Below are positions 7,888 through 16,442 of a stretch of DNA of 64,000 bases, one piece after another. A program made the position numbers and the translations under genes. This stretch comes from Pelagibius sp040217155 (GTDB lineage Bacteria > Pseudomonadota > Alphaproteobacteria > Kiloniellales > Kiloniellaceae), in NCBI GenBank assembly GCA_040217155.1, contig JAVJNS010000018.1, positions 248,001 through 312,000 of the forward strand, in the 5' to 3' direction. Positions within the stretch are counted from its first letter, which is position 1. Each line of letters starts with the position of its first letter. Below the pieces are notes generated by a model, which was not told the DNA's origin, ran no database searches, and was given only the letters and a program-made list of their open reading frames with translations.

Positions 7888-9297
7888 TTGGACGCTGATG
7901 CTGGGCCAACCGCATTTGACGTTCTGGTTATCGGTGGCGGAAATGCCGGACTGAGCGCGGCCATCGAGGCGGCGGAGGCGGGGCGGAGCGTCTGCCTGTT
8001 GGAGCGCGCGCCACGCTTTTACCGCGGTGGCAACAGCCGCCACACCCGCAACCTGCGCGCCATGCACGTTGTGCCGACCTCGGTTCTGACCGACGCCTAT
8101 CCCGAAGCGGAGTACTATGAGGATCTGCTGCGGGTCACCAAAGGCAAGACCACCGAAAAGCTTGCGCGTCTCGCCATCCGCGAGTCGCAGAACTCTGTTG
8201 CCTGGCTCGAGTCGCGCGGCGTGCGGTTCCAGAAGGCACTTTCAGGCACTCTGCATCTGGGACGCACCAATGCTTTCTTCATGGGCGGCGGCCGGGCCCT
8301 GGTGAACGCGCTCTGCCGCCAAGCCGAGGAGCTGGGCGTCACCCTGCTCTACGAGGCGGAGGCTGTCGCTGTGCATCTCGAAGACGACCATTGTCGCGGT
8401 GTCACCTGCAAGATCGGCGGACAGCAGCGTGACTTTTTCGGGCGCAGCGTGGTCTTCGCCGCCGGCGGCTTTCAGGCCAACATTCCCTGGCTCAAGGAGT
8501 CCTGGGGTGAGGCGGCGAACAACTTTCTGATCCGAGGCACGCCCTACAACACCGGCGAAGTCCTGAAGCAGCTGCTCGACCAGGGCGTACAGCAGGTCGG
8601 CGATCCGCAGCAATGCCATGCGGTCGCCATCGATGGCCGGGCACCGAAGTTCGATGGCGGTATCTGTACACGCGTCGACTGTGTGTCGCTCGGTATTGTG
8701 GTGAACGCCAAGGCCGAACGCTTTTACGACGAGGGCGAAGATTTCTGGCCCAAACGCTATGCCATCTGGGGACGTCTGGTTGCTGCCCAGCCGGCGCAGA
8801 TCGGCCATGTCATCATCGACCAGAAGGCGATCGGCCTGTTCATGCCGCCGGTTTTTCCAGCCGAGAAGGCGGAAACAATAAGCGATCTGGCCGGCAAGAT
8901 CGGCCTCGACCCGGCTGTGCTTTCCAAGACGGTCGACGATTACAACGTCGCGGTGCGCGACGGCAGTTTTGATCATACCGAGTTGGACGACTGCCACACC
9001 GAAGGTCTCGAGCCGGCGAAGACACACTGGGCCCGGCGCATCGATACGCCACCGTACTACGCCTATACCCTGAAGCCGGGCATCACTTTCACCTATTTGG
9101 GTGTTGCGGTCGACGAAAGGGCACGGGTTCTGATGGAAGGCGGCCGTCCCTCAGCCAACATGTTTGCGGCCGGCGAAATCATGGCCGGCAACGTTCTGGG
9201 CGAGGGCTATCTGGCGGGCATCGGCATGACGATCGGCGGTGTCTTCGGCCGTATTGCGGGGAAGGAGGCCGCGGCAAATGCTAGTAGCGCTGCTTGA
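7888..9297 (+). CDS. tcuA: FAD-dependent tricarballylate dehydrogenase TcuA
   Basis: TcuA oxidises tricarballylate to cis-aconitate, passing electrons to TcuB. The 469-residue protein starts with an FAD dinucleotide fold (VLVIGGGNAGLSAAIEA, residues about 12-28). It has the family segments RGGNSRHTRNLR, FFMGGGRALVNAL and AAGGFQANIPWLKESWG, and ends with GEIMAGNVLGEGYLAGIGM, which closes the FAD site. The start is TTG at 7888 with GGGAGGCGG upstream. It overlaps tcuB. The closest alternative is a fumarate reductase/succinate dehydrogenase-like flavoprotein, but the tcuB neighbour supports TcuA. Confidence 0.9.
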   Translation: MDADAGPTAFDVLVIGGGNAGLSAAIEAAEAGRSVCLLERAPRFYRGGNSRHTRNLRAMHVVPTSVLTDAYPEAEYYEDLLRVTKGKTTEKLARLAIRESQNSVAWLESRGVRFQKALSGTLHLGRTNAFFMGGGRALVNALCRQAEELGVTLLYEAEAVAVHLEDDHCRGVTCKIGGQQRDFFGRSVVFAAGGFQANIPWLKESWGEAANNFLIRGTPYNTGEVLKQLLDQGVQQVGDPQQCHAVAIDGRAPKFDGGICTRVDCVSLGIVVNAKAERFYDEGEDFWPKRYAIWGRLVAAQPAQIGHVIIDQKAIGLFMPPVFPAEKAETISDLAGKIGLDPAVLSKTVDDYNVAVRDGSFDHTELDDCHTEGLEPAKTHWARRIDTPPYYAYTLKPGITFTYLGVAVDERARVLMEGGRPSANMFAAGEIMAGNVLGEGYLAGIGMTIGGVFGRIAGKEAAANASSAA

Positions 9298-10441
9298 AAC
9301 CGAAGCGGCCGCCGAGGCGGAGCGCATCATGACCATTTGCAATGCCTGTCGCTATTGCGAGGGCCACTGCGCGGTTTTTCCCGCGATGACGGAGCGCCTG
9401 GAGTTTACGGCAGGCGATCTCGGCTACCTGGCGAACCTCTGTCATAACTGTGGCTCCTGCTACCATCATTGTCAGTATGCCGATCCGCACGAATTCAATG
9501 TGAATGTGCCAAGAACCATGGCGTCGCTGCGCATCGATACCTACGAAGCCGCGGCCTGGCCGGGTTTCCTCGGCCGGGCCTTCCGGAACAACGGGGCCTG
9601 GACAGCGATCGTTACCGCTCTGGCAGTCGCACTGTTCTTGCTGTCGGCAGTGCTGCTGCTCAAGCCGGCAACACTCTTCGGCCAGCATGGCGGCAACTTC
9701 TATGCAGTGTTGCCGCACAACTTCATGGTGGCGCTCTTCGGCGGTGTCGCGCTCTTCATCCTGGCCGCCATCGTCATTGCCATGGGCCGCTTCTGGCGCC
9801 TGATCGGCGCACCGCCGCTGAAAGAGTTGGGCCTTGGCGACGTCGTAGCGGCGATTCATTACGCTTTGACACTAAAGTACATGGGCGGTGGCTCCGACCT
9901 CGGCTGTACCTACCCGCAAGAGGCGCCGTCGAATTTGCGGCGACTGTATCACCATTTCACATTTTACGGTTTCCTGCTCTGCTTCACTGCGACCTCGCTG
10001 GGTACCGTCTACCACTATGTGTTCGGCTGGCCGGCGCCTTATGGATACTTTAGCCTGCCGAGCTTGCTCGGCACCCTGGGCGGCCTCGGCCTGCTGGCCG
10101 GCCCGGCGGGGCTGATGGTCCTGAAGTACCGCGCCGCCAATTCTCCGGTGCAGACAGCGGCGGCGCGCAAGCTGGACGAGGGATTTCTCGTACTGCTGTT
10201 TCTCACCGCTTTGACCGGGCTGATGCTTACCGCCCTGCGCGGCACGGAATTGCTCGGCTTCTTGCTGCTGGTTCATCTTGGCGTCGTCATGGCGCTCTTT
10301 CTCTCGATGCCTTATGGAAAGTTCATTCACGGCTTCTACCGGTTGCAAGCCCTGGTTGGCTTTGCCTTGGAGCAGCGCCGGGGCAAGCAGGTGATGGGCA
10401 GCGGCACCGCCGCGCCAAGCAGCGGAGGGGTTCGCGAATGA
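9278..10441 (+). CDS. tcuB: tricarballylate utilisation 4Fe-4S membrane protein TcuB
   Basis: TcuB reoxidises the FAD of TcuA and feeds electrons to the quinone pool. The 387-residue protein has two cysteine clusters near the N-terminus (CNACRYCEGHC and CHNCGSCYHHC) for two iron-sulfur centres. About five or six membrane helices follow (for example residues 107-131, 148-172, 238-258, 268-288), with histidines that could ligate heme. The ATG at 9278 lies inside the end of tcuA with GAAGGAGG just upstream. No tricarballylate transporter gene (tcuC type) follows within the window. Confidence 0.9.
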   Translation: MLVALLETEAAAEAERIMTICNACRYCEGHCAVFPAMTERLEFTAGDLGYLANLCHNCGSCYHHCQYADPHEFNVNVPRTMASLRIDTYEAAAWPGFLGRAFRNNGAWTAIVTALAVALFLLSAVLLLKPATLFGQHGGNFYAVLPHNFMVALFGGVALFILAAIVIAMGRFWRLIGAPPLKELGLGDVVAAIHYALTLKYMGGGSDLGCTYPQEAPSNLRRLYHHFTFYGFLLCFTATSLGTVYHYVFGWPAPYGYFSLPSLLGTLGGLGLLAGPAGLMVLKYRAANSPVQTAAARKLDEGFLVLLFLTALTGLMLTALRGTELLGFLLLVHLGVVMALFLSMPYGKFIHGFYRLQALVGFALEQRRGKQVMGSGTAAPSSGGVRE

Positions 10442-10503
10442 ACTTGGACCGGAACAAAACGGCAGTGTTTGACGGGTTCGCTCCCCAGAGTCGCCGACGC
10501 TAA
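10438..10503 (+). CDS. possible 21-residue peptide overlapping the tcuB stop
   Basis: An ATG overlaps the tcuB stop (ATGA), the same coupling seen in other operons here, and opens a 21-codon frame ending at TAA (10501-10503), with AGCGGAGGGG upstream. The peptide starts MNLDRNKTAVFDGF and ends in three arginines. It may be a genuine coupled micropeptide, the stump of a lost downstream gene, or chance. No homologue is recognised. Confidence 0.25.
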   Translation: MNLDRNKTAVFDGFAPQSRRR

Positions 10504-10737
10504 GTGTACGATGGTGACTGCCGCGCTGCGGAGAGGCTCCTGCGACCCGTGGCAAATCCTCGGAATTCCGCCAAGTTTACCATTAACCTTTTAAAAACGT
10601 TGAGAAAAATTCACCTTAAGCGCATGATCCTGCTCGGGGGTCGGAAGATACGGATATGGCTGTGCAGTCGTTGGGGGATTGGATCCACGGGCTTGCCTCT
10701 AAGAGCAAGGTGAGCCCCTAGCCAGGAATGGCTACCC
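10442..10737. other. 296-base spacer between tcuB and the penicillin-binding protein gene
   Basis: Apart from the 21-codon frame there is no gene. It contains a perfect palindrome CGGAATTCCG (10561-10570) and an A+T-rich stretch (10571-10620). A possible sigma-70 promoter is TTGAGA (10600-10605), 17 bases, CATGAT (10623-10628). This could be the promoter for the downstream gene; the match at -10 is weak. Confidence 0.35.
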
Positions 10738-13700
10738 ATGGTGAGTGTATTGCTAGACGCCAACGGCCCGAAGGATTCGCGGCAAATTTACCGCGATCCA
10801 CATCGGGGTCATCAAATGAGCCGCGGCTGGCGGCGTGTCGCAGCCGGCGGATCAGCCCTCCTCTTTGTTTCGGCCGTCGGGAGCCTTGCGATCATGGAGG
10901 CCAAAACCTCCACTCTGCAGGCTGAGTTCTTTTCGAAGATGGCGCGCCAGATGACCTATCAGGTCGGCCGTGGCCCGAGCGACGCCATCATCTTTCCTGA
11001 TGATGGGCCCTATGACCGCCGTCTCGGGTATGTTGCGCTCCCCGGCATCATCTCGACGCTGCAGAATCAAAACTATGCGATCGAGCGGCAGGCCCGCATC
11101 TCGCAGAAGTTCGATTGGTACTTTCGACAGAGCGGCATCGCGCCGTACCGGGCGAAGACCAGGTCGGGACTGACACTGGTCGACCGGGACGGCAAGCCGA
11201 TTTTCATTTCCCGGCAGCCGGAGCGCACCTTCGAGACATTCGATTCCGTGCCGACGCTGATCGTGAAAACCCTGCTCTTCATCGAGAATCGGGAGCTACT
11301 CGATCCGGCATTCCCGAGAGCCAATCCGGCGGTCGAATGGGATCGGCTGGCGACCGCTTTTGCCGATCTCGTTGTGAAGAAAACCCTTACGGGCGGTCAG
11401 AGTCCTGGCGGCAGTACACTGGCCACGCAGATGGAGAAGTTCCGCCACTCGCCTTACGGGCGCACGGAAAGCGTCAGTGAAAAGCTGCGCCAAATGATTT
11501 CGGCCAGCCTGCGCGGTTATCTCGATGGGCGGGACACCACGGCGACAAGGCGGCGCATTGTCGTCGACTATCTCAACAGTACGCCGCTGGCGGCGCGCAC
11601 CGGCTATGGCGAGGTCATCGGCCTCGGCGACGGTCTTTGGGCCTGGTTCGGAACCGACTTCGCAACACTGCAAGAGAGTTTGTCATCCGCGGACATGATG
11701 GGCGATGGACTACGGCGCCGAGCGGCAATTTATCGCCAGGCCCTTTCGCTTCTTATCGCCCAACGCCGACCCTCGGAGTACCTCATAACCGGGCGCGACT
11801 CGCTGCACCGGCTGGTGGACAGCCATCTGAGGCTGCTCGCCGGCGCCGGCGTAATAGACACTGTCTTGAGGGATGCGGCGCTCGCGCAGACAGTAAGCTT
11901 CACCGAAGCGCTGCCGGCGGCTTCCCTGCCCACCTCTCCGTTATCCTGGAAGGCGGCGTCGACCCTGCGTGCCCGTCTTCTCGGGCAGTTGGGCATCGCT
12001 TCTTTCTACGACCTCGACCGTCTTGATCTCACCGCAGAGACGACGCTGGATCGTGAAGTTCAGGAGCAGGTGACTGCGGTTCTCAAGAGCTTGTCGGACC
12101 CAACCGAATTAGAGGCCCGGGGCTTAGCCGCGCCGCGCCTTCTGGACCGTGGCGCCCCTGAGAAGGTCATCTACAGCCTGATGCTTTTTGAGAAAGGCGG
12201 TGACCGCAACTACCTGCGCCTCCAGGCCGACAACTATGATGGTCCTTTCGATATCAATGAAGGCACCAAGCTTGATCTCGGCTCCACAGCCAAACTGCGC
12301 ACTCTGGTGAGCTACCTCCAGATCGTGGGCGAGCTCCATGACCGGTTTCAAGGCCAATCCGGTGAGAGTCCGCGTGCCGAGGCCGTCGCGGGAGATCCTC
12401 TGACGCGCTGGGTTGCCGGTGTCCTTGCCGCTGAGCCCGGCATAAGCCTGCGCGATCTTCTCCGCGCGGCGATGCAGCGGCGCTACTCTGCCAGCCCCAA
12501 GCAGACTTTTTTCACCGGCGGCGGGCTGCACAGCTTCGTCAATTTCGACAAGAACGACGATGACCGAGTCATGTCCGTGGCGGAAGCCTTGCGCAATTCA
12601 GTGAACCTGGTTTTCATCCGCCTGATGCGGGACATCGTAAGCTATCACGTAGCCCAGGGCGTGGTGGCCGAAGGTAATCCCCTCGATCGCGCTTCTCCGT
12701 TGCGCCAGGCCTATCTCAGCCGTTTTGCCGACTGGGAGGGCCGGGAGTTTCTGCTGGGTTTTTATGGCCGCTACCGCAATCTCGATCGAGAAGAAATTCT
12801 TGCCAAAATCACCAACCGAGCGCGCCGCAGCACCGCTGCGAGGGCGGTATTGTTCCGCAGCCTGCGTCCGGAAGCAGGGGTTGACTCCCTGGCTTCGTTC
12901 TTGCGGGACGACGGCAGGGGCAGGTCCCTCAGCGATGCCGCCGTCCGTGATCTCTTCAAGAAATACGCCAAGGAACGTTTCTCCCTGAACGACCGCGGCT
13001 ACATCGCGAAAATTCATCCGCTGGAACTCTGGCTCGCTGCCTATCTAAGTGAAGCCCCGCATAGTTCCCTAGGCGAAGTTGTAGCTGCCGGAGCCGAGGC
13101 CCGCCAGGACGCCTATGCCTGGCTGTTCCGGCCAAAGCTGCGCCGGGCTCAGGATCGGCGCATCCGTATCCTGCTCGAAGAAGAAGCCTTCCAGCGCATC
13201 GCCGCAGCCTGGCAGCAGCTTGGCTATCCCTTCGACTGGCTGGTGCCGTCTTATGCCACCGCCATCGGCAGTTCCGGCGATCGCCCCGCCGCGCTGGCAG
13301 AGCTCATGGGGATCATTGCCAACGAAGGGCAGCGCTTGCCTACCAGCCGTTTTGAGCGGCTGCGTTTTGGCGAAGGAACACCCTTCGAGACCGTGATGAA
13401 ATTGGAGACCAACGCTGGTGAGCGGGTGCTACACCAGGATGTGGCTCTCACCTTGCGGCAGGCGCTGATCGACACTGTGGAGGAGGGAACGGGCAGGCGG
13501 GTGAGCGGCGCATTCCAGGGTTCCGATGGTGCGGCACTGATTGCCGGAGGCAAGACTGGTACCGGCGATCATCGCTATGAGCGCTTTGGCCGCAACGGCG
13601 AGGTTATATCCTCGAAAGTTGTTAATCGGACGGCGACGTTCGTGTTCTTTCTCGGCGATCGCTTCTTCGGTGCGATCTCTGCGCATGTGGCCGGCGCGGA

Positions 13701-13959
13701 GGCCGAAGGCTACGGCTTCACCTCCGCCCTTCCAACTCAGCTGCTGAAATCTCTGGCGCCGACATTGCAGCCACTGTTGAATCGCGGACCGAAACAAATC
13801 TTGCCGGCACCGAAGCTGGTCGCCAGGGACATCGAGGCCCTGCCGCTGCGCCGCGCGGAATCTATTTGCAACAGGACCAGGCGAAATGGCTGGCATTGCT
13901 CCCTCAAGAAAGTGATCCAAGCTTCAACAGAGGCCGCTGACGGATCGCCAATTCAGTGA
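10738..13959 (+). CDS. large divergent class A penicillin-binding protein (glycosyltransferase 51 plus transpeptidase)
   Basis: A 1073-residue membrane-anchored murein synthase. After an N-terminal anchor (near residues 35-52) comes a GT51 domain: IENRELL holds the catalytic Glu (near 183), followed by GGQSPGGSTLATQMEKF and IVVDYLNSTPLA. The transpeptidase has S516-T-A-K519 as SxxK, S621-V-N623 as SxN and K939-T-G-T as KTGT, so all three active-site motifs are present. The 300-odd residues between SxN and KTG exceed the usual spacing and hold extra helical sequence. Length is well above PBP1a/1b (about 800-850). An in-frame ATG at 10816 starting MSRGWRR is an alternative start that puts the anchor nearer the N-terminus. 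It ends convergent with, and overlapping, the DUF1028 gene. Confidence 0.85.
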   Translation: MVSVLLDANGPKDSRQIYRDPHRGHQMSRGWRRVAAGGSALLFVSAVGSLAIMEAKTSTLQAEFFSKMARQMTYQVGRGPSDAIIFPDDGPYDRRLGYVALPGIISTLQNQNYAIERQARISQKFDWYFRQSGIAPYRAKTRSGLTLVDRDGKPIFISRQPERTFETFDSVPTLIVKTLLFIENRELLDPAFPRANPAVEWDRLATAFADLVVKKTLTGGQSPGGSTLATQMEKFRHSPYGRTESVSEKLRQMISASLRGYLDGRDTTATRRRIVVDYLNSTPLAARTGYGEVIGLGDGLWAWFGTDFATLQESLSSADMMGDGLRRRAAIYRQALSLLIAQRRPSEYLITGRDSLHRLVDSHLRLLAGAGVIDTVLRDAALAQTVSFTEALPAASLPTSPLSWKAASTLRARLLGQLGIASFYDLDRLDLTAETTLDREVQEQVTAVLKSLSDPTELEARGLAAPRLLDRGAPEKVIYSLMLFEKGGDRNYLRLQADNYDGPFDINEGTKLDLGSTAKLRTLVSYLQIVGELHDRFQGQSGESPRAEAVAGDPLTRWVAGVLAAEPGISLRDLLRAAMQRRYSASPKQTFFTGGGLHSFVNFDKNDDDRVMSVAEALRNSVNLVFIRLMRDIVSYHVAQGVVAEGNPLDRASPLRQAYLSRFADWEGREFLLGFYGRYRNLDREEILAKITNRARRSTAARAVLFRSLRPEAGVDSLASFLRDDGRGRSLSDAAVRDLFKKYAKERFSLNDRGYIAKIHPLELWLAAYLSEAPHSSLGEVVAAGAEARQDAYAWLFRPKLRRAQDRRIRILLEEEAFQRIAAAWQQLGYPFDWLVPSYATAIGSSGDRPAALAELMGIIANEGQRLPTSRFERLRFGEGTPFETVMKLETNAGERVLHQDVALTLRQALIDTVEEGTGRRVSGAFQGSDGAALIAGGKTGTGDHRYERFGRNGEVISSKVVNRTATFVFFLGDRFFGAISAHVAGAEAEGYGFTSALPTQLLKSLAPTLQPLLNRGPKQILPAPKLVARDIEALPLRRAESICNRTRRNGWHCSLKKVIQASTEAADGSPIQ

Positions 13960-14612
13960 CGATCCGGGTCCTGCTCGTCGGGTAGGCGTTGCAGGAAGTC
14001 GCGATAGGCCCGGTCCTTCGAGCGCTCATGGAGGGCCTCTAGCGCGGCTACCGGCGCCGGGTCGTAGTCTATCCGCAGATTGAGGGCCGCTCCGGTACCA
14101 TAGTCGACCAGCAGCGCGGCAGAGCAGGTGCCGCGGCTGTCGCCGCCCGAAGCTTCACCGGCTTTGAGCGCCGCGAGCAGCCGGACAGCCAAATCACGCT
14201 CACTGTTGGCACAAACTGCCTCGGTCATGGCAGTGAGAACGTCCGGTCCGGTGAGAATGTTGCCGGCGACAATGAAGCCCTTGCCTTCCCGGTGCGCCTT
14301 GAAGTCGCTGTTGGCTTCGCCGGTCCAGCCGGCGCTGCCGCCGGTGGCGTCCATAACGGCAAGCTGCCGGAAGTCGCGGCCCTCGTCCTCGGCGACCAGT
14401 GTGCGCATCACGTGCGGCGCCGACTGCGCCTGCGCCAGCAAAGGCAGGCCGCGACGCGCGAAGAGCACGTTGGTCGAGTAGCCCTGGGTGGCGATGGCGC
14501 CAACGCCGAAGCGGCAATGCGGCACCTGCGCGCCGACGGCGAGGCTGCCGGTTGCCGTGGCGACTCCGATGATACCGGTTTCTGGCTCGCGGGCGATGAT
14601 GGTGAAGGTCAT
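13953..14612 (-). CDS. DUF1028 family protein (predicted Ntn-hydrolase fold)
   Basis: A 219-residue protein with the DUF1028 hallmarks: an N-terminal FTIIAREPETGIIGVATATGS, then GVGAIATQGYSTNV, DFRQLAVMDATG and FIVAGNILTGPDVLTAM. The family adopts an Ntn-hydrolase-like fold but its reaction is not established. The ATG at 14612 is chosen over one 14 codons upstream because it begins the conserved strand directly. It is divergent from a peptide-type ABC operon, an association seen for this family in other proteobacteria, suggesting it acts on an imported peptide or amide. Its end overlaps the preceding plus-strand gene by 7 bases. Confidence 0.85.
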   Translation of the reverse strand: MTFTIIAREPETGIIGVATATGSLAVGAQVPHCRFGVGAIATQGYSTNVLFARRGLPLLAQAQSAPHVMRTLVAEDEGRDFRQLAVMDATGGSAGWTGEANSDFKAHREGKGFIVAGNILTGPDVLTAMTEAVCANSERDLAVRLLAALKAGEASGGDSRGTCSAALLVDYGTGAALNLRIDYDPAPVAALEALHERSKDRAYRDFLQRLPDEQDPDRH

Positions 14613-14753
14613 GGCAAGAGGCGGTTCCCACCCCGCGTGAAGCTTCACGCACAATTAATCATGAAAAAATTTGAATTTCTTTTATTTATCATGCTAAATA
14701 CGAGCTGTAAACGCGTGTTATTTGCGCACAACCGATCCATCAGGGAGGCGGTA
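14613..14753 (+). promoter_or_regulatory. A+T-rich promoter/leader of the peptide ABC operon
   Basis: The divergent interval between the DUF1028 gene and the binding-protein gene is strikingly A+T-rich from 14652 to 14725, against about 63% G+C around it. It holds an imperfect dyad centred on TTTGAAT near 14673 (AAAAATT / AATTTCT arms). It is the only place for the promoters of both directions and is a plausible target of the FadR-like regulator encoded at the operon end. No clear -35/-10 pair is assigned. Confidence 0.45.
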
Positions 14754-16364
14754 ATGAGAAAAATCATCCACATTGCGACACTCGGGGCGGCTTTTGCGGC
14801 GGTCCTTGCGGTGAGCGTCTTTTCAACGGGACTCCAGGGTTTCGCGGGCCTCGCGAGCAATAAGGCAGCGGCCCAGACGCCGCCGGGCGTGCTGATCGTC
14901 GGTCAGATCGCCGAGCCGAAGTCGCTCGATCCCCACGCGGTAACGGCGGTAAATGATTTCCGCATCCTGATGAACGTCTATGACGGTCTGGTCCGCTACA
15001 AGGATCAGACGCTGGAGGTCGAGCCGGCCCTGGCCGAGTCCTGGACCATCAGCGACGACGGCACCGTCTATACTTTCGACCTGCGCGATGGCGTCAAATT
15101 CCATGACGGCTCGCCGCTGACTGCCGAGGCGGTGAAGTTCAACTTCGATCGCATGCTCGACGAAACGCACCCCTTCTATGACACCGGGCCCTTTCCGCTG
15201 TCGTTTTTCTTCAGTTCGATCGACAGCGTCACCGCCAAGGACGAAGACACGGTGGTGTTCAAACTGAAGGAGCCCTACGCGCCTTTCCTCTCCAACCTCG
15301 CCTATCCGACAGGGCTAATCGTGTCGCCCGAGGCGGTGAAGCAGCATGGTAAGGAGTTTGGGCGCAATCCGTCGGGTACCGGCGCCTTCCGCTTCGCCGA
15401 GTGGGAGAGCAACGCCAAGGTGGTGGTGGTCCGCAACGACGACTACTGGGAAGGTCCGCCGGCATTGGAGGCGGTGGTGTTCCGCCCAATCACCGATGCC
15501 AACACCCGCGTCGCCGAGATGCTCTCGGGCGGCATCGATCTGATGGTCGAAGTGCCGCCGGACTCGGTCGCGACCTTCGCCAACGACGGCAGCTATCAGG
15601 TGCATGAGCAGGCCGGCCCGCATGTCTGGTTCCTCATCTTCAACGTGAAGGAAGGGCCGCTGGCCGACAAGAAGGTACGCCAGGCAGTGAACTACGCCAT
15701 CGACAAGAAGGCCCTGGTGGAGAATGTGCTGCAGGGCACGGCGGAAGTGGCCGCCGGCCCGACTCCGCCGGCATTCTCCTGGGCCTACAACGACAGTCTC
15801 AATCCTTATCCCTATGACCCGGATAAGGCGGCGGCCCTGATCAAGGAGGCCGGCCACGAGGGCGCGAATCTCACCTTCTATGTCACCGAAGGCGGCTCCG
15901 GCATGCTCGACCCGGTCCCCATGGGCGCGGCGATCCAGGCAGATCTGGCCAAGGTCGGCCTCAACGTCGAAATTGAGACTTACGAGTGGAACACCTTCCT
16001 CGGCAAGGTGAACCCCGGCCTCGAAGGCAAGGCGGATATGGCGGAGATGGCCTGGATGACCAACGATCCGGACACGCTCCCCTACCTCGCGCTGCGCAGC
16101 GAGGCCTGGCCGGACAAGGGCGGCTTCAATTCGGGCTACTACGCCAATCCGGAGGTCGACAGGCTGCTCGAGGCGGCGCGCCGCAGCACAGATCAGGCGG
16201 AGCGCGCGAAGCTCTATAAGGAGATGCAGGTCATCGTGCATGAAGACGCGCCCTGGGCTTTCATCGCCAACTGGAAGCAGAACGCGGTGGCCTCCGCCGG
16301 AGTCGCCGACTTTTCGCTGCAGCCGTCCTTTTTCCTGATCCTGAAGGACGTCACCAAGGGCTGA
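14754..16364 (+). CDS. ABC transporter substrate-binding protein, family 5 (peptide/nickel type)
   Basis: A periplasmic solute receptor of 536 residues. A signal peptide of about 40 residues ends near KAAAQTPP. Mature-domain landmarks follow: AEPKSLDPHAVT at the N-terminus, LAESWTISDDGTVYTFDLRDGVKFHDG (the family signature region), and KKVRQAVNYAIDKKALV. The ATG at 14754 has CAGGGAGGCG upstream; longer frames to the left lack both signal peptide and ribosome site. It is the first gene of a five-gene operon and is followed by a stable hairpin. Dipeptides, oligopeptides, glutathione or nickel are all possible ligands for this family; the sequence does not decide. Confidence 0.9.
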   Translation: MRKIIHIATLGAAFAAVLAVSVFSTGLQGFAGLASNKAAAQTPPGVLIVGQIAEPKSLDPHAVTAVNDFRILMNVYDGLVRYKDQTLEVEPALAESWTISDDGTVYTFDLRDGVKFHDGSPLTAEAVKFNFDRMLDETHPFYDTGPFPLSFFFSSIDSVTAKDEDTVVFKLKEPYAPFLSNLAYPTGLIVSPEAVKQHGKEFGRNPSGTGAFRFAEWESNAKVVVVRNDDYWEGPPALEAVVFRPITDANTRVAEMLSGGIDLMVEVPPDSVATFANDGSYQVHEQAGPHVWFLIFNVKEGPLADKKVRQAVNYAIDKKALVENVLQGTAEVAAGPTPPAFSWAYNDSLNPYPYDPDKAAALIKEAGHEGANLTFYVTEGGSGMLDPVPMGAAIQADLAKVGLNVEIETYEWNTFLGKVNPGLEGKADMAEMAWMTNDPDTLPYLALRSEAWPDKGGFNSGYYANPEVDRLLEAARRSTDQAERAKLYKEMQVIVHEDAPWAFIANWKQNAVASAGVADFSLQPSFFLILKDVTKG

Positions 16365-16388
16365 TCAGGCAGACGTCCGCGAACCTCT

Positions 16389-16419
16389 CCGGAATCCCCG
16401 CAGGCAGCGGGGGTTCCGG
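16389..16419 (+). promoter_or_regulatory. intercistronic hairpin after the binding-protein gene
   Basis: Arms CCGGAATCCCCGC (16389-16401) and GCGGGGGTTCCGG (16407-16419) pair over 13 positions with one G-U, around the loop AGGCA. No T-run follows, so it is more likely a 3'-end stabiliser or partial attenuator than a full terminator. That would keep the binding protein in excess over the permeases, a usual arrangement in importer operons. Confidence 0.65.
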
Positions 16420-16442
16420 CTGGAAAGAGGACAGGGACAGCA

